Below, in pieces: positions 50,880-60,135 of a DNA stretch of 64,000 bases. Numbering within the stretch: position 1 is the first letter of the stretch; each line of letters opens with the position of its first letter. The position numbers were made by a program, and so were the translations under genes. Source of the stretch: Candidatus Heteroruminococcus faecigallinarum (lineage in GTDB: Bacteria > Bacillota > Clostridia > Oscillospirales > Ruminococcaceae); assembly GCA_904387055.1 (NCBI GenBank), contig CAJFKV010000004.1, positions 1-64,000 of the forward strand, read 5' to 3'. Below the pieces are notes generated by a model. It searched no databases, was not told the DNA's origin, and was given only the letters and a program-made list of their open reading frames with translations.

Positions 50880-52130
50880 TTATCTGCCGGCGAGGCGAAT
50901 AAAGAAGTCGGTCGCCGTCCTGGCTGCCCGGTCCTGATCCTGGGCGTTGTCAATTTTCCCGTCGCTGCATCCCTCATACAGAGGAAGCCGCTCCTCCCGC
51001 ATCTGTGCCAGCGCTTCCCGGCTGCAGGAGAGGGGACGGTTGGGGTCTACCTCCAGGGTGTCCAGAGGGCGGTCCAGCCACAGGACCACCCCGTTCTGCC
51101 GCAGGGAGAACCAGTTTTCCCGGTCCTTCACAATGCCGCCGCCGGTGGCGATCACCGGCCCGCCCCGCTTGGTGACGCGGGCGCAGAGGTCCCGCTCCAT
51201 CCGGCGGAAGGCGGCCTCCCCCTCTTCGGCAAAGATCTGCCGGATCGGTTTGCCGGCTTCCTGCTCCAGCAGGGCGTCCAGGTCGAGGAATTCCCGGTTC
51301 AGCTCCTTGGCCATCAGCCGCCCCACGGTGGTCTTGCCGGCGGAGGGCATCCCTACCAGCACCGGGCTGGTGAGGGAGATCTTCAACCGGCGGTAGATCT
51401 CCTCCATCCGGCTGTCCTCGATGGGCCGGCCGGTAAAGAGCTCCGCGGCGGCCTTGGCTTGTCCCACCAACATCCGCAGGCCGCCGGCGGCGGGGATCCC
51501 CCGCCTCTGCGCCTCCAGGACCAGCCGGGTGGCCAGCGGGTTGTAGACCACATCCACCACCCCTTCCAGGGCGGGGAACCGGTCCAGGTCCACCAGGCAA
51601 CCGCCGTTGTCCGGGTACATCCCGGCGGGGGAGACGTTCACAAGAAGGTTTACCCCGGGCTGTTCCATGGCATCCTCATAGGAAAGACAGCCATCCCGGC
51701 CGGAGCGGCTGGCCACCAGCACCTGGGCGGCCCCCAGATCACGGGCCACCGCCGCCGCCGTGCGGCAGGTGCCGCCGCTGCCCAGCAGGAGAACTTTTTT
51801 CCCCTCAAAGGCGAGGTCCAGGTGCCGGACCAGGTACAAAAAGCCGTCGTAATCGGTGTTGTACCCGGTGAGGGAACCGTCCGGCTCCTTGACGATGGTA
51901 TTGACGGCGCCGATGGCCTGGGCGCGGCTGTCCAGACGGTCCAGGTAGGGGATGACCGCCTGCTTGTAAGGAATGGTGACGTTGATCCCCCGAAAGTCCC
52001 GCGCCTCCATAAAGGCGGGGAATTCCTCCCGGGAAAGGGGGCGCAGCTGGTAGTCGTAGCCGGCCAGCTGCTGATGAATGGGCTGGGAAAAGCTGTGGCC
52101 CAGCCGCTCGCCGATGAGTCCGTATTCCAT
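50880..52130 (-). CDS. aroE/aroK: Fused shikimate dehydrogenase - shikimate kinase
   Basis: A 416-residue bifunctional protein covering steps four and five of the shikimate pathway. Residues about 1-255 are AroE: IGERLGHSFSQPIHQQLAG, the catalytic lysine in GINVTIPYKQAVIPYLD, VNTIVKEPDGSLTGYNTDYDGF and the NADP loop LLLGSGGTCRTAAAV. Residues about 260-416 are AroK: P-loop SPVLVGMPSAGKTTVGRLMA, FLDLDALLEQEAGKPIRQIFAEEGEAAFRRMERD and the GGGIV site. Linker region EEIYRRLKISLT joins them. AroE and AroK are usually separate proteins, so this is a fusion. Start ATG 52130; the ORF-track start 52295 is in aroC. Confidence 0.92.
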   Translation of the reverse strand: MEYGLIGERLGHSFSQPIHQQLAGYDYQLRPLSREEFPAFMEARDFRGINVTIPYKQAVIPYLDRLDSRAQAIGAVNTIVKEPDGSLTGYNTDYDGFLYLVRHLDLAFEGKKVLLLGSGGTCRTAAAVARDLGAAQVLVASRSGRDGCLSYEDAMEQPGVNLLVNVSPAGMYPDNGGCLVDLDRFPALEGVVDVVYNPLATRLVLEAQRRGIPAAGGLRMLVGQAKAAAELFTGRPIEDSRMEEIYRRLKISLTSPVLVGMPSAGKTTVGRLMAKELNREFLDLDALLEQEAGKPIRQIFAEEGEAAFRRMERDLCARVTKRGGPVIATGGGIVKDRENWFSLRQNGVVLWLDRPLDTLEVDPNRPLSCSREALAQMREERLPLYEGCSDGKIDNAQDQDRAARTATDFFIRLAGR

Positions 52131-52185
52131 GAAATCGTCCAATCTGCCGCCCTGCGGCCTGAGAATGTGAAAAGAAGATAGCTGA

Positions 52186-53331
52186 TTATACCCCCAAATC
52201 GGGCCCCCTGTCAAATGCCCGGGGGAACCCTTCCAGCTGCCACAGGGTGCCGAACCGGCGGCAGCACAGGTCGCAGAGGCCGAAGGCCACCACACTGTCC
52301 ACCACCACCCGGGCCCGGTGGATGATGGCCGGGTCGTGCCGGCCCTGGATCACCAGGGTGGCGTTTTCCCGGCGGGCGTAGTCCACCGTCTGCTGGGGCT
52401 TGTAGATGGAGGGGGTGGGCTTGACGGCCGTCCGCACCAGGAGAGGCATTCCGTTGGTGATGCCGCCGTTGATCCCTCCGTTGTGGTTGGTGGCGGTGCG
52501 GATGCGGCCGCCGTCCATCTGGAAGGGATCGTTGGCCTGGCTGCCCCGCAGGTCGCTCATGGCAAACCCCAGGCCGAACTCCACCCCCTTTACCGCCGGA
52601 ACGCTGAAGAGGAGGGAGGCCAGGACGCTTTCCACCGAGTGGAAGAAAGGTTCGCCCACCCCGGTGGGCAGGCCGGTGACCGCCGTCTCCAGCACGCCCC
52701 CCACCGAGTCTCCCTCCAGCCGGGCCGCCTCGATGGCGGCGGCCATGGCATCCCCTTGTTCCCGGTCCAGAACCGGGAAGGGGGCCTGGTCCAGGGCGGC
52801 GATGGCTTGGGTCAGCTGGGGCTCGCCGGAGGGGAAAGGACGGTCGTCCACCCCGGCGCACCGGGCGATGTGGGTCCCGACCCGGATCCCCTTGGCCGCC
52901 AGGATCTGGAGCATCACCGCCCCTGCCGCCACCAGGGGAGCGGTAATCCGGCCGGAAAAATGGCCCCCGCCCCGGTAATCCTGGAATCCCCCGTACTTTT
53001 CAAAGGCGGTAAAATCCGCGTGGGAGGGACGCAGCAGCGTTTTGGTGGCCTCGTAGTCCCGGCTGTGCTGCTGCTGATTGCGGATCAGAAGGCAGAGGGG
53101 GGAGCCGGTGGTGTGCCCCTGGAAAAAGCCGCTTTGAATCTCCACCTGGTCCCCCTCCTGGCGGGCGGTGGAGAGGCGTCCCTTGGCCCGCCGCTTCTCC
53201 ATCTGGGCCTGGAGCTGGTCCAGATCCAGGGGGATGCCCGCCGCCAATCCGTCGATGACCACCCCGATGGCGGGGCCGTGGCTCTCCCCAAAGAGGGAGA
53301 GGTGAATGCTGTCCCCGATGCTGCTGGTCAT
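52186..53331 (-). CDS. aroC: Chorismate synthase
   Basis: A 381-residue FMN-dependent enzyme for the last step of the shikimate pathway. Signatures are LSLFGESHGPAIGVVIDGLAAGIPLDLDQ, the AGAVMLQILAAKGIRVGTHI region, GLPTGVGEPFFHSVES and RTATNHNGGINGGITNGMPLLVRTAVKPTPSI. GGAGG is 7 nt before ATG 53331. It overlaps aroB by 4 bp. Confidence 0.97.
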   Translation of the reverse strand: MTSSIGDSIHLSLFGESHGPAIGVVIDGLAAGIPLDLDQLQAQMEKRRAKGRLSTARQEGDQVEIQSGFFQGHTTGSPLCLLIRNQQQHSRDYEATKTLLRPSHADFTAFEKYGGFQDYRGGGHFSGRITAPLVAAGAVMLQILAAKGIRVGTHIARCAGVDDRPFPSGEPQLTQAIAALDQAPFPVLDREQGDAMAAAIEAARLEGDSVGGVLETAVTGLPTGVGEPFFHSVESVLASLLFSVPAVKGVEFGLGFAMSDLRGSQANDPFQMDGGRIRTATNHNGGINGGITNGMPLLVRTAVKPTPSIYKPQQTVDYARRENATLVIQGRHDPAIIHRARVVVDSVVAFGLCDLCCRRFGTLWQLEGFPRAFDRGPDLGV

Positions 53332-54341
53332 ATCCACGCCTCCTCAAACAAAATCTGCCGCACCCGTTCCAGGGGGACGGTGTCCAGCCGGGCCTGCCCC
53401 AGCCGGGGAACCTTCACCAGCGTGATGGTCCCGTTCCCCTGGGATTTTTTGTCCTTGTGGACCGCCTCCCAGATGGCCTCCCGGTTGAAGCTGCCGCCGG
53501 TGGGCAGGGACAGGCGCTGGAAGATTTTGATCGTCCGCTCCCGAAGAGCCGGGTCCTCGATCATGGGCAGCATCCCCAGGGCCACGCATTCCCCGTGGTA
53601 GAGCCCCCCCAGCTGGAGGGAGCTCTCGATGCCATGGCCCAGCGTGTGTCCGAAGTTGAGGATGGCCCGCAGGGAGTGCTCGGTTTCGTCCTGCTCCACC
53701 ACCCGCCGCTTCACCTCCAGGGAACGGCGGACGATGGAGGCAAGGTCCAGGGTCTCCTCCTCAAAGAGGGCGAAGAGCTGGGGATCGGCAATAAGCCCCG
53801 CCTTCACCGCCTCGGCCAGACCGTTGGACAGCTGGCGGGGCGGGAGGGTATCCAGGGCGGACAGGTCGGCGATGACCGCCTTTGGCTGGTAGAAGGCCCC
53901 CACAATGTTCTTGACCCCGCAAAGGTCCACCGCCACCTTGCCGCCGATGCTGCTGTCGATCTGGGCAAGGGCGGTGGTGGGGATGTTGATGAAGTCGATC
54001 CCCCGCATGTAGCTGGCCGCCGCAAAGCCGGCCAGGTCCCCCATGACGCCTCCGCCCACCGCAATCAGGCAGTCCTTCCGGGTGAAGCTGTACCGGAGCA
54101 GCTCCCGGCAGATCCGTTCAAAATAGGGGAGGGTTTTGGTGGATTCCCCCTGGGGAAGGACCAGCCGGCGCCCCTGGGGGCACTGGTCCAGAACCGCCTG
54201 GGAAAGCTGGGAGGGGACGCCGTCGTCGGTGACCACCAGAACCTGGCGGTCCAGGTTGACCAGCTGGTGAAGACGGCCGATGGCCCCCCGTTCCAGGGTG
54301 ATGTCGTAGCTGCGTGTTCCAAGGTGGACGGTGATGGTCAA
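53328..54341 (-). CDS. aroB: 3-dehydroquinate synthase
   Basis: A 337-residue NAD- and metal-dependent enzyme for the second step of the shikimate pathway. Motifs are VVTDDGVPSQLSQ, LPQGESTKTLPYFERI, LIAVGGGVMGDLAGFAAASYMRGIDFINIPTTALAQIDSSIGGKVAVDL and the metal histidines in ILNFGHTLGHGIES. AGGAGG precedes ATG 54341. It lies 52 bp after pheA and overlaps aroC. Confidence 0.97.
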   Translation of the reverse strand: MTITVHLGTRSYDITLERGAIGRLHQLVNLDRQVLVVTDDGVPSQLSQAVLDQCPQGRRLVLPQGESTKTLPYFERICRELLRYSFTRKDCLIAVGGGVMGDLAGFAAASYMRGIDFINIPTTALAQIDSSIGGKVAVDLCGVKNIVGAFYQPKAVIADLSALDTLPPRQLSNGLAEAVKAGLIADPQLFALFEEETLDLASIVRRSLEVKRRVVEQDETEHSLRAILNFGHTLGHGIESSLQLGGLYHGECVALGMLPMIEDPALRERTIKIFQRLSLPTGGSFNREAIWEAVHKDKKSQGNGTITLVKVPRLGQARLDTVPLERVRQILFEEAWI

Positions 54342-54393
54342 GGAAATTCCTCCTTTTTCAATAGGAATGCCGATGGTTCAGGCGGCGCGGGCG

Positions 54394-55461
54394 TTACCGG
54401 TCGTAGATTCCCAGCACCCGCAGGTGGGAGCAGGCGGGACGGATCGCCTCCAGCAGGGCTTCTCCCTCCGGGGAGTGGAGCCGTCCCACCACCTCCACAT
54501 AAAAGAAATACTGCCAGGGGGTACTGTGCATGGAGCGGGATTTGATGCTTTCCAGGTTGAATCCCCGCTGGGCAATGATCTGAATAACCTTGGCCAGGCT
54601 TCCCGGGTCGTGGCTGAGGGCAAACAGGAGGCTGAACCGGTTGCCGTCCAGAGGCAGGTTCTTGCTGATGACGGCAAACCGGGTGGTGTTCTCGGCGCTG
54701 GTGTTGATGGCGGGCACCAGGACCTCCAGGCCGTAGAGATCGGCCGTCTCGGCGGAGGCGATGGCTCCCTTGGAGGGGTCCCCCTCCTCGCTGATGTATT
54801 TGGCGGCCAGGGCGGTGTCTCCGTAGGGAACCGGCTCCAGCCCCAGGTCCCGCAGGAACTTTTGGGACTGGGCCAGGGCCTGGGGATGGGAATAGACCTG
54901 GCGGATCTCCTCCAGCCGGGCCCCCTTGCAGGCCAGCAGGTTCTGGACAATGGGCTGGTCATAGATAGCGGTGATGTAGCAGTCGTGGGCCCACAGCAGC
55001 TCCAGCACGTTGCCCACGTCGCCAGTAAAGGAATTCTCGATGGGGATAACCCCATAGGCAATCTCCCCCTGGTCCAAAGCGTCGAATACCGCCTCGAAGC
55101 TGGGGTAGCTGGCGATCCGCCCGTGGGGGAAGAGATGGCGGGCGGCAATGTCCGAAAAAGCACCGGTCACCCCCTGGTACCCCACCGTGTCCCGGTGGAG
55201 CAGCCGGGCCTGGTACTGTTTGGAGAGGCCCATCAGATGGACGATGAAATCGGTGTAATAGTCCATCAGGGCAGGATTCTGAATCCGCTGGCTGTTGCGG
55301 GCAATGACCTCCTGCTCCCGTCCGGAATCCAGAATCTCCAGATGATGTTCCTGCTTGTACCGGATGATGGTCTCCACCGCGGCCATCCGGCGCTCAAACA
55401 GACCGGCCATCTCCTGGTCAATCTCGTTGATCTGCCCGCGGGCAGCTTCCAGGGAATTCAT
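54394..55461 (-). CDS. pheA: Bifunctional chorismate mutase - prephenate dehydratase (P-protein)
   Basis: A 355-residue enzyme turning chorismate into phenylpyruvate for phenylalanine. Residues about 1-85 are an AroQ chorismate mutase (LEAARGQINEIDQEMAGLFERRMAAVETIIRYKQE), followed by prephenate dehydratase (YQGVTGAFSDIAARHLFP ... IPIENSFTGDVGNVLELL ... TTRFAVIS) and a C-terminal ACT domain (FSLLFALSHDPGSLAKVIQIIAQRGFNLESIKSRSM). The usual ESRP regulatory motif reads KSRS here. The start is ATG 55461 behind AGGAGG. It heads the aromatic operon. Confidence 0.95.
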   Translation of the reverse strand: MNSLEAARGQINEIDQEMAGLFERRMAAVETIIRYKQEHHLEILDSGREQEVIARNSQRIQNPALMDYYTDFIVHLMGLSKQYQARLLHRDTVGYQGVTGAFSDIAARHLFPHGRIASYPSFEAVFDALDQGEIAYGVIPIENSFTGDVGNVLELLWAHDCYITAIYDQPIVQNLLACKGARLEEIRQVYSHPQALAQSQKFLRDLGLEPVPYGDTALAAKYISEEGDPSKGAIASAETADLYGLEVLVPAINTSAENTTRFAVISKNLPLDGNRFSLLFALSHDPGSLAKVIQIIAQRGFNLESIKSRSMHSTPWQYFFYVEVVGRLHSPEGEALLEAIRPACSHLRVLGIYDR

Positions 55462-55464
55462 AGG

Positions 55465-55645
55465 GGCTTCCTCCTGTCGTGATAAAATAGGGGCCGGCTT
55501 GGCAGGGCCCCGGGACGGGGAAATCGTCAAAGGGGAAAGGCCCCCGGGCGATATTCTGCCGGTAGTCTCTTCGCCCGGCAGAATCTTGGGGCCAATGGGA
55601 GAGGAGCGCCTTCCCCACGTCCAAATCGTCTTTGACAGTATTATA
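55465..55645 (-). promoter_or_regulatory. Promoter and structured leader of the aromatic operon
   Basis: A minus-strand -10 TATAAT lies at 55640-55645. The following leader of about 170 nt contains a perfect 10-bp hairpin (ATTCTGCCGG/CCGGCAGAAT, 55553-55584) and GC-rich arms (GGCCCC...GGGGCC). I see no Phe-rich leader peptide or T-box core. Confidence 0.55.
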
Positions 55646-55754
55646 CCATAGATCGATCCCCGGCGATGGGTCGGAAAACAGACGGGAAAATAGAAAAACT
55701 CGCCACATAGGCGGCTTTTTTAAGTTACAATGTCTGAAAATACCCTCCCATCCA

Positions 55755-55791
55755 TAAAAAATCCCCCTGGGGAGGCGAGCTCTCCAGGGGG
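55755..55791 (-). terminator. Intrinsic terminator after gcvPB
   Basis: On the minus strand CCCCCTGG pairs with CCAGGGGG and is followed by ATTTTTTAT, 38 bp after the gcvPB stop codon. It separates the glycine and aromatic operons. Confidence 0.85.
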
Positions 55792-55828
55792 GCGAGAGGG
55801 GTTCTCTCGGGAAAAACAGAGTCGACGG

Positions 55829-57253
55829 TCAGCCGCCGTATTGCAGGACGGGCTTCCGGGCGGCCTGGACCTCGTCCAGGCGGCCCACCGGCGTGGCGGC
55901 GGGGGCGCTGTGGAGGGCCTGGGGGTCGTCGTAGGCCAGCTGGTGCAGCCTGCGGAAGACCTCAATGGCCTGGTCCATAACCTCTTTGCATTCGGTTTCG
56001 GTGGGCTCCACCATCAGCGCCTCGTGGACGATGAGGGGGAAATACATGGTGGGGGGATGGATCCCGTTGTCCAGCAGCCCCTTGGCCACATCCAGGGCGG
56101 AGACGCCGGTCTCTTTCTTCAGCTTCTCCAGGCTCATGACAAATTCGTGCATGCACCGGTCCGGGTAGGGCATGGGGTACAGGTCCTCCAGCCGGGACTT
56201 CATGTAGTTGGCGTGGAGAACCGCATACCGGGCCACCTGGGGAATGCCTTCTTCTCCCAGGGTGAGCAGATAGGCCAGGGCCTTGACCACCACCAGGAAG
56301 TTGCCGTAGAAGCTGCGCACCTTGCCGATGGAGTGGGCCGGCTGGACCAGGTCCAGGGTTTCCGGGTCCACAACCGGGCCGGGAAGGTACGGGGCCAGGA
56401 AGTCTTTGCAGCCCACCGGCCCGCTGCCGGGGCCGCCGCCCCCGTGGGGGGTGGAGAAGGTCTTGTGCAGGTTCAGGTGGACCACGTCGAAGCCCATGTC
56501 CCCCGGGCGGACAATCCCCACCACCGCGTTCAGGTTGGCCCCGTCGTAGTAGTTGAGGCCTCCCGCCTGGTGGACAATCCGGGTAATCTCCAGGATGTTC
56601 TTGTCAAAGAGGCCCACCGTATTGGGGTTGGTAAGCATCAGGCCGGCGGTATCGTCGCCCACTGCCTGCCGAAGGGCCTCCAGGTCCACACACCCGTCGG
56701 GAGACGAGGGAATGTTGACCACCTGGAAGCCGGCCATGGCGGCACTGGCAGGGTTGGTGCCGTGGGCCGAGTCGGGAACCAGGATCTCGTTGCGTTTTTC
56801 GTCCCCCCGCAGGGTGTGGTACTGCTTGATCAGGAGCAGGCCGGTAAATTCCCCGTGGGCGCCGGCGGCCGGCTGGAAGGTCATCCGGTCCATGCCGGTA
56901 ACGGCGCAGAGATACTTCTCGGCCAGGGCCAGGACCTCCAGACAGCCCTCCACCGTCTCCCGGGGCTGCAGGGGATGCACCTGGGCAAAGCCAGGGAGGG
57001 AAGCGGCGTATTCGTTGATCTTGGGGTTGTACTTCATGGTGCAGGAGCCCAGGGGGTAGAACCCGTCGTTGACCCCGAAGGTATGCTGCATCAGCTGGGT
57101 ATAGTGGCGGCTCAGCTCGCTCTCGGTTACCTGGGGCAGGTCCAGAGGCTTCTGTCGACGGTCTTTTTCCTCCAAGGCGACTTCCGGCACGTCGCAGGGG
57201 GGAAGCAGGTCCAGCCGTCGGCCCTCCTGCCCCCGTTCAAAGATCAGTTTCAT
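55829..57253 (-). CDS. gcvPB: Glycine dehydrogenase (aminomethyl-transferring) subunit 2
   Basis: A 474-residue PLP-binding half of glycine decarboxylase. The PLP lysine lies in VHLNLHKTFSTPHGGGGPGSGPVG, and the N-terminal PLGSCTMKYNPKINE is characteristic. With GcvPA it forms the split P-protein that decarboxylates glycine and passes the aminomethyl group to lipoylated GcvH. ATG 57253 follows AAAGGAGG; it overlaps gcvPA by 4 bp. Confidence 0.96.
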   Translation of the reverse strand: MKLIFERGQEGRRLDLLPPCDVPEVALEEKDRRQKPLDLPQVTESELSRHYTQLMQHTFGVNDGFYPLGSCTMKYNPKINEYAASLPGFAQVHPLQPRETVEGCLEVLALAEKYLCAVTGMDRMTFQPAAGAHGEFTGLLLIKQYHTLRGDEKRNEILVPDSAHGTNPASAAMAGFQVVNIPSSPDGCVDLEALRQAVGDDTAGLMLTNPNTVGLFDKNILEITRIVHQAGGLNYYDGANLNAVVGIVRPGDMGFDVVHLNLHKTFSTPHGGGGPGSGPVGCKDFLAPYLPGPVVDPETLDLVQPAHSIGKVRSFYGNFLVVVKALAYLLTLGEEGIPQVARYAVLHANYMKSRLEDLYPMPYPDRCMHEFVMSLEKLKKETGVSALDVAKGLLDNGIHPPTMYFPLIVHEALMVEPTETECKEVMDQAIEVFRRLHQLAYDDPQALHSAPAATPVGRLDEVQAARKPVLQYGG

Positions 57254-58569
57254 CGCTGCACGCCTCCTTTCACCAGCTGGAGCAGCCGGTCCATCTCCTC
57301 CTTGGTGTTTGCCTCGGTGCAGCACCAGAGCATCTCCCGTTCCCCAAGGGGGTAGCCGCTCAGGATGCCTTCCCGGCCCAGGAACGCCTCCACCTCCAGG
57401 GCGGGAACGGGGGTCCGGGTGACAAATTCATGGAAGAAGGGCTTGGCATAGACCAGGGGGAAGCCGGCCTCCGCCAGCCCCTTTTGCAGGTAGGACGCCT
57501 TGGAGGCGCACTGGAGGGCCGCCTGACGCAGGCCGTCCGGCCCCATTGCCGCCAGGTAAACGGCGGCGGTCATGGCGCAGAGGGCCTGGTTGGAGCAGAC
57601 GTTGCTGGAGGCTTTTTCCCGCCGGATGTGCTGTTCCCGGGCCTGGAGGGTGAGGACGTAGCCCCGCTGCCCCCGGTTGTCCACCGTCTCGCCCACAATC
57701 CGTCCCGGCAGCTTCCGGGTGAGGGAGGAGACGCAGGCCATAAAGCCCAGATAAGGCCCGCCGAAGGAAAGGGGCATTCCCAGGGGCTGGCCCTCGCCCA
57801 CGGCGATGTCGGCGCCGTATTCCGCCGGGGTTTTCAAGATGCCCAGGGAGATGGGGTTCACCCCCATGAGGAACTTCCCGCCCGCCTGGTGGACAGCGTC
57901 CCCCAGGGCCTGGGCATCCTCCAGAATGCCGTAGAAGTTGGGGTGCTGGAGGTAGAGGCAGGCGGTGCTGCCGCCGGCATGGGCGCGGACAAATTCCAGG
58001 TCGGTCTCCCCGTCCTTGACCGGTACCACCACACATTCCATCCCGTTGCCGAAGCAATAGGTCTGGATGGTGCGGATGGTGTCCGGGTGGGCGGCGCCGG
58101 ATACCAGGACCTGGGTCCGCTTCCGGTCGCGGCACATGGCGACCCCTTCCGCCGCGGCGGACGCCCCGTCATACAGGGAGGCGTTGGAGGCGTCCATCCC
58201 GGTGAGGCGGCAGATCATCGTTTGGTATTCAAAGATCGACTGGAGAACCCCCTGGCTGATTTCCGCCTGGTAGGGGGTGTAGGCGGTGACAAACTCCTCC
58301 TTGCTCACCACCGAGCGGACGATTTCCGGAATATAGTGGCGGTAGGCGCCCGCCCCCCGGAAGACGGAGGGGTACACCTTGTTCTTTCCCGCCAGGGTTT
58401 CCAGCAGGGTCCGCACCTCCATCTCCGAGCGGCCTGCCGGCAGGCCGCATCCGCCGTGGATCTTTACCTCCTCGGGAATCTGGGAGAAGAGGTCATCGAT
58501 GGAGGAAACCCCGATGGAGGCCAGCATCTCCTCCCGTTCCCGGTCGGTTGTCGGTATATAACTTCCCAT
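57250..58569 (-). CDS. gcvPA: Glycine dehydrogenase (aminomethyl-transferring) subunit 1
   Basis: A 439-residue N-terminal half of the split glycine decarboxylase, without the PLP lysine but needed for the heteromeric active site. It has YIPTTDREREEMLASIGVSSIDDLFSQIP, FRGAGAYRHYIPEIVRSVVSKEEFVTAYTPYQAEISQG and the GEGQPLGMPLSFGGPYLGF stretch. AAAAAGGAG lies about 6 nt before ATG 58569. The order gcvT-gcvH-gcvPA-gcvPB matches many Clostridia. Confidence 0.95.
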   Translation of the reverse strand: MGSYIPTTDREREEMLASIGVSSIDDLFSQIPEEVKIHGGCGLPAGRSEMEVRTLLETLAGKNKVYPSVFRGAGAYRHYIPEIVRSVVSKEEFVTAYTPYQAEISQGVLQSIFEYQTMICRLTGMDASNASLYDGASAAAEGVAMCRDRKRTQVLVSGAAHPDTIRTIQTYCFGNGMECVVVPVKDGETDLEFVRAHAGGSTACLYLQHPNFYGILEDAQALGDAVHQAGGKFLMGVNPISLGILKTPAEYGADIAVGEGQPLGMPLSFGGPYLGFMACVSSLTRKLPGRIVGETVDNRGQRGYVLTLQAREQHIRREKASSNVCSNQALCAMTAAVYLAAMGPDGLRQAALQCASKASYLQKGLAEAGFPLVYAKPFFHEFVTRTPVPALEVEAFLGREGILSGYPLGEREMLWCCTEANTKEEMDRLLQLVKGGVQR

Positions 58570-58587
58570 CTGCGTGCTCCTTTTTCC

Positions 58588-58980
58588 TTAGGCGTCGGCC
58601 TCTTCCAGTTCTTTTTCCACGTGGGCCTCATAGGCGGCGGCGTCCATCAGATCCTCCCGGCCGGTCACCGCCTCCACCCGGATGAGCCACGCCTCATAGG
58701 GGGACTCGTTGATGGTCTCGGGGGCGTCCAGCAGGGCCTCGTTCACCTGGGCGACGGTGCCGGTGACCGGGCTGTACACATCGGACACCGCCTTGACCGA
58801 TTCCACGTCGGCGAAAACTTCCCCGGCGGTGACCGGGTCCCCCACCTGGGGCAGGTTGACAAACACCAGATCCCCCAGTTGGTCCTGGGCATGGTCGGTG
58901 AGGCCGATCTCCACCAGGCCGCCGTCTTCCTTGATCCACTCGTGGGACTTGCTGTACTGCAGATTGCTGGGAATGTTCAT
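58588..58980 (-). CDS. gcvH: Glycine cleavage system H protein
   Basis: A 130-residue lipoyl carrier protein that shuttles the aminomethyl group between P- and T-proteins. The lipoylation lysine is in FADVESVKAVSDVYSPVTG. The start YSKSHEWIKEDGGLVEIGLTDHAQDQLGDLVFV is typical. AAGGAGAG precedes ATG 58980, and it overlaps gcvT by 1 bp. Confidence 0.97.
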   Translation of the reverse strand: MNIPSNLQYSKSHEWIKEDGGLVEIGLTDHAQDQLGDLVFVNLPQVGDPVTAGEVFADVESVKAVSDVYSPVTGTVAQVNEALLDAPETINESPYEAWLIRVEAVTGREDLMDAAAYEAHVEKELEEADA

Positions 58981-60071
58981 TACGCTCTCTCCTTTTTATA
59001 AAATGGCATCGAAACAACTTCGGCTTCTACTTCCCGGCCCCGCACCAGGGCGGTTACCTTGGTGCCCGGCTGGGTGTAGGGCATCTCCAGAAGGGCCATG
59101 GCCACCGGCCGCCCCAGGAAGGGGCAGTGGGTGCCGGAGGTGCTGGCGCCAATCTCCCGTCCGTCGGCCAGAATGGGGGTGTGCTCCCGGACGATCCCCC
59201 GGCCGTTTACCTGGAGACCAACCCGCTTGCGGGCGAGGGGGAGATGCTCCTGGATCCCCTCCTTGCCGATGAAGGAGTCCTTATTCATCTTGACGGCAAA
59301 GGCCAGGTCGGCTTCCAGGGGGGTGATGGTCTCGTCCATCTCGTGGCCGTAGAGGGGCATGGAGGCCTCCAGGCGCAGGGTGTCCCGGGCGCCCAGGCCG
59401 CAGGGGATGAGCCCATCGTCCTTTCCGGTTTCCAGCAGCAGGTTCCACAGCTCCGGGGCCCGGCCCGCCTCCAGATAGAACTCGAAGCCGTCCTCGCCGG
59501 TGTAGCCGGTCCGGGAGATGACGCAGGGGATGCCCCCTACCTCCCCGTCAAAGACGGCGTGGTAGTATTTGGCGGGGATCTTCCCGGCAGGGGCCAGCCG
59601 CTCCAGGATGGCCTGGGCCTTTGGCCCCTGGAGGGCGATCTGGGCGATGGCGTCCGACCGGTCCTCCAGCTGTACCTCTCCGAACTGATGATCCTTCATC
59701 CACTGGAAATCCTTGTCCTTGTTGGCGGCGTTGACCACGATGAAATAATCGTTCTCTTTCACCTTGTAGACGATCAGATCGTCCACGATGCCGCCGTTTT
59801 CATAGCACATGGGGCTGTACCGGGCTTGTCCGTCCTCCATGCCGGTAAAATCGTTGGTCATCAGCCGCTGCAGATTGGCCAGCGCGTCCCGGCCCCGGCA
59901 GAGGATCTCCCCCATGTGGGAGACGTCAAACAGGCCGGCCTGCCGGCGGACGGCCAGATGCTCGGCGACAATGCCGGACGAGTACTGGATGGGAAGCAGG
60001 TATCCGGCAAAGGGGACGATTTTGCCGCCCGCCGCCACATGGCAGTCGTAAAGGGGTGTTTTGTGTTCCAT
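58980..60071 (-). CDS. gcvT: Glycine cleavage system aminomethyltransferase (T protein)
   Basis: A 363-residue THF-dependent enzyme that releases ammonia and forms methylene-THF from the aminomethyl-H protein. Signatures are KTPLYDCHVAAGGKIVPFAGYLLPIQYSSGIVAEHLAVR, GLFDVSHMGEI, RTGYTGEDGFEFY and PCGLGARDTLRLEASMPLYGHEMD. ATG 60071 follows AGGAGGG; the ORF-track start at 60173 is inside the riboswitch terminator. First gene of the glycine operon. Confidence 0.97.
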   Translation of the reverse strand: MEHKTPLYDCHVAAGGKIVPFAGYLLPIQYSSGIVAEHLAVRRQAGLFDVSHMGEILCRGRDALANLQRLMTNDFTGMEDGQARYSPMCYENGGIVDDLIVYKVKENDYFIVVNAANKDKDFQWMKDHQFGEVQLEDRSDAIAQIALQGPKAQAILERLAPAGKIPAKYYHAVFDGEVGGIPCVISRTGYTGEDGFEFYLEAGRAPELWNLLLETGKDDGLIPCGLGARDTLRLEASMPLYGHEMDETITPLEADLAFAVKMNKDSFIGKEGIQEHLPLARKRVGLQVNGRGIVREHTPILADGREIGASTSGTHCPFLGRPVAMALLEMPYTQPGTKVTALVRGREVEAEVVSMPFYKKERA

Positions 60072-60135
60072 GGGTGCCCTCCTGTAACGATGGATTGGGG
60101 AAGGGAGGGGGAAGCCCCTTCCTTCCGCCGGGTGT

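Noticed and set aside
55465-55645. T-box or peptide-type Phe attenuator before pheA
   Set aside because: No specifier loop or AGGGTGG-type T-box core and no Phe-codon-rich short ORF. Only hairpins are visible.
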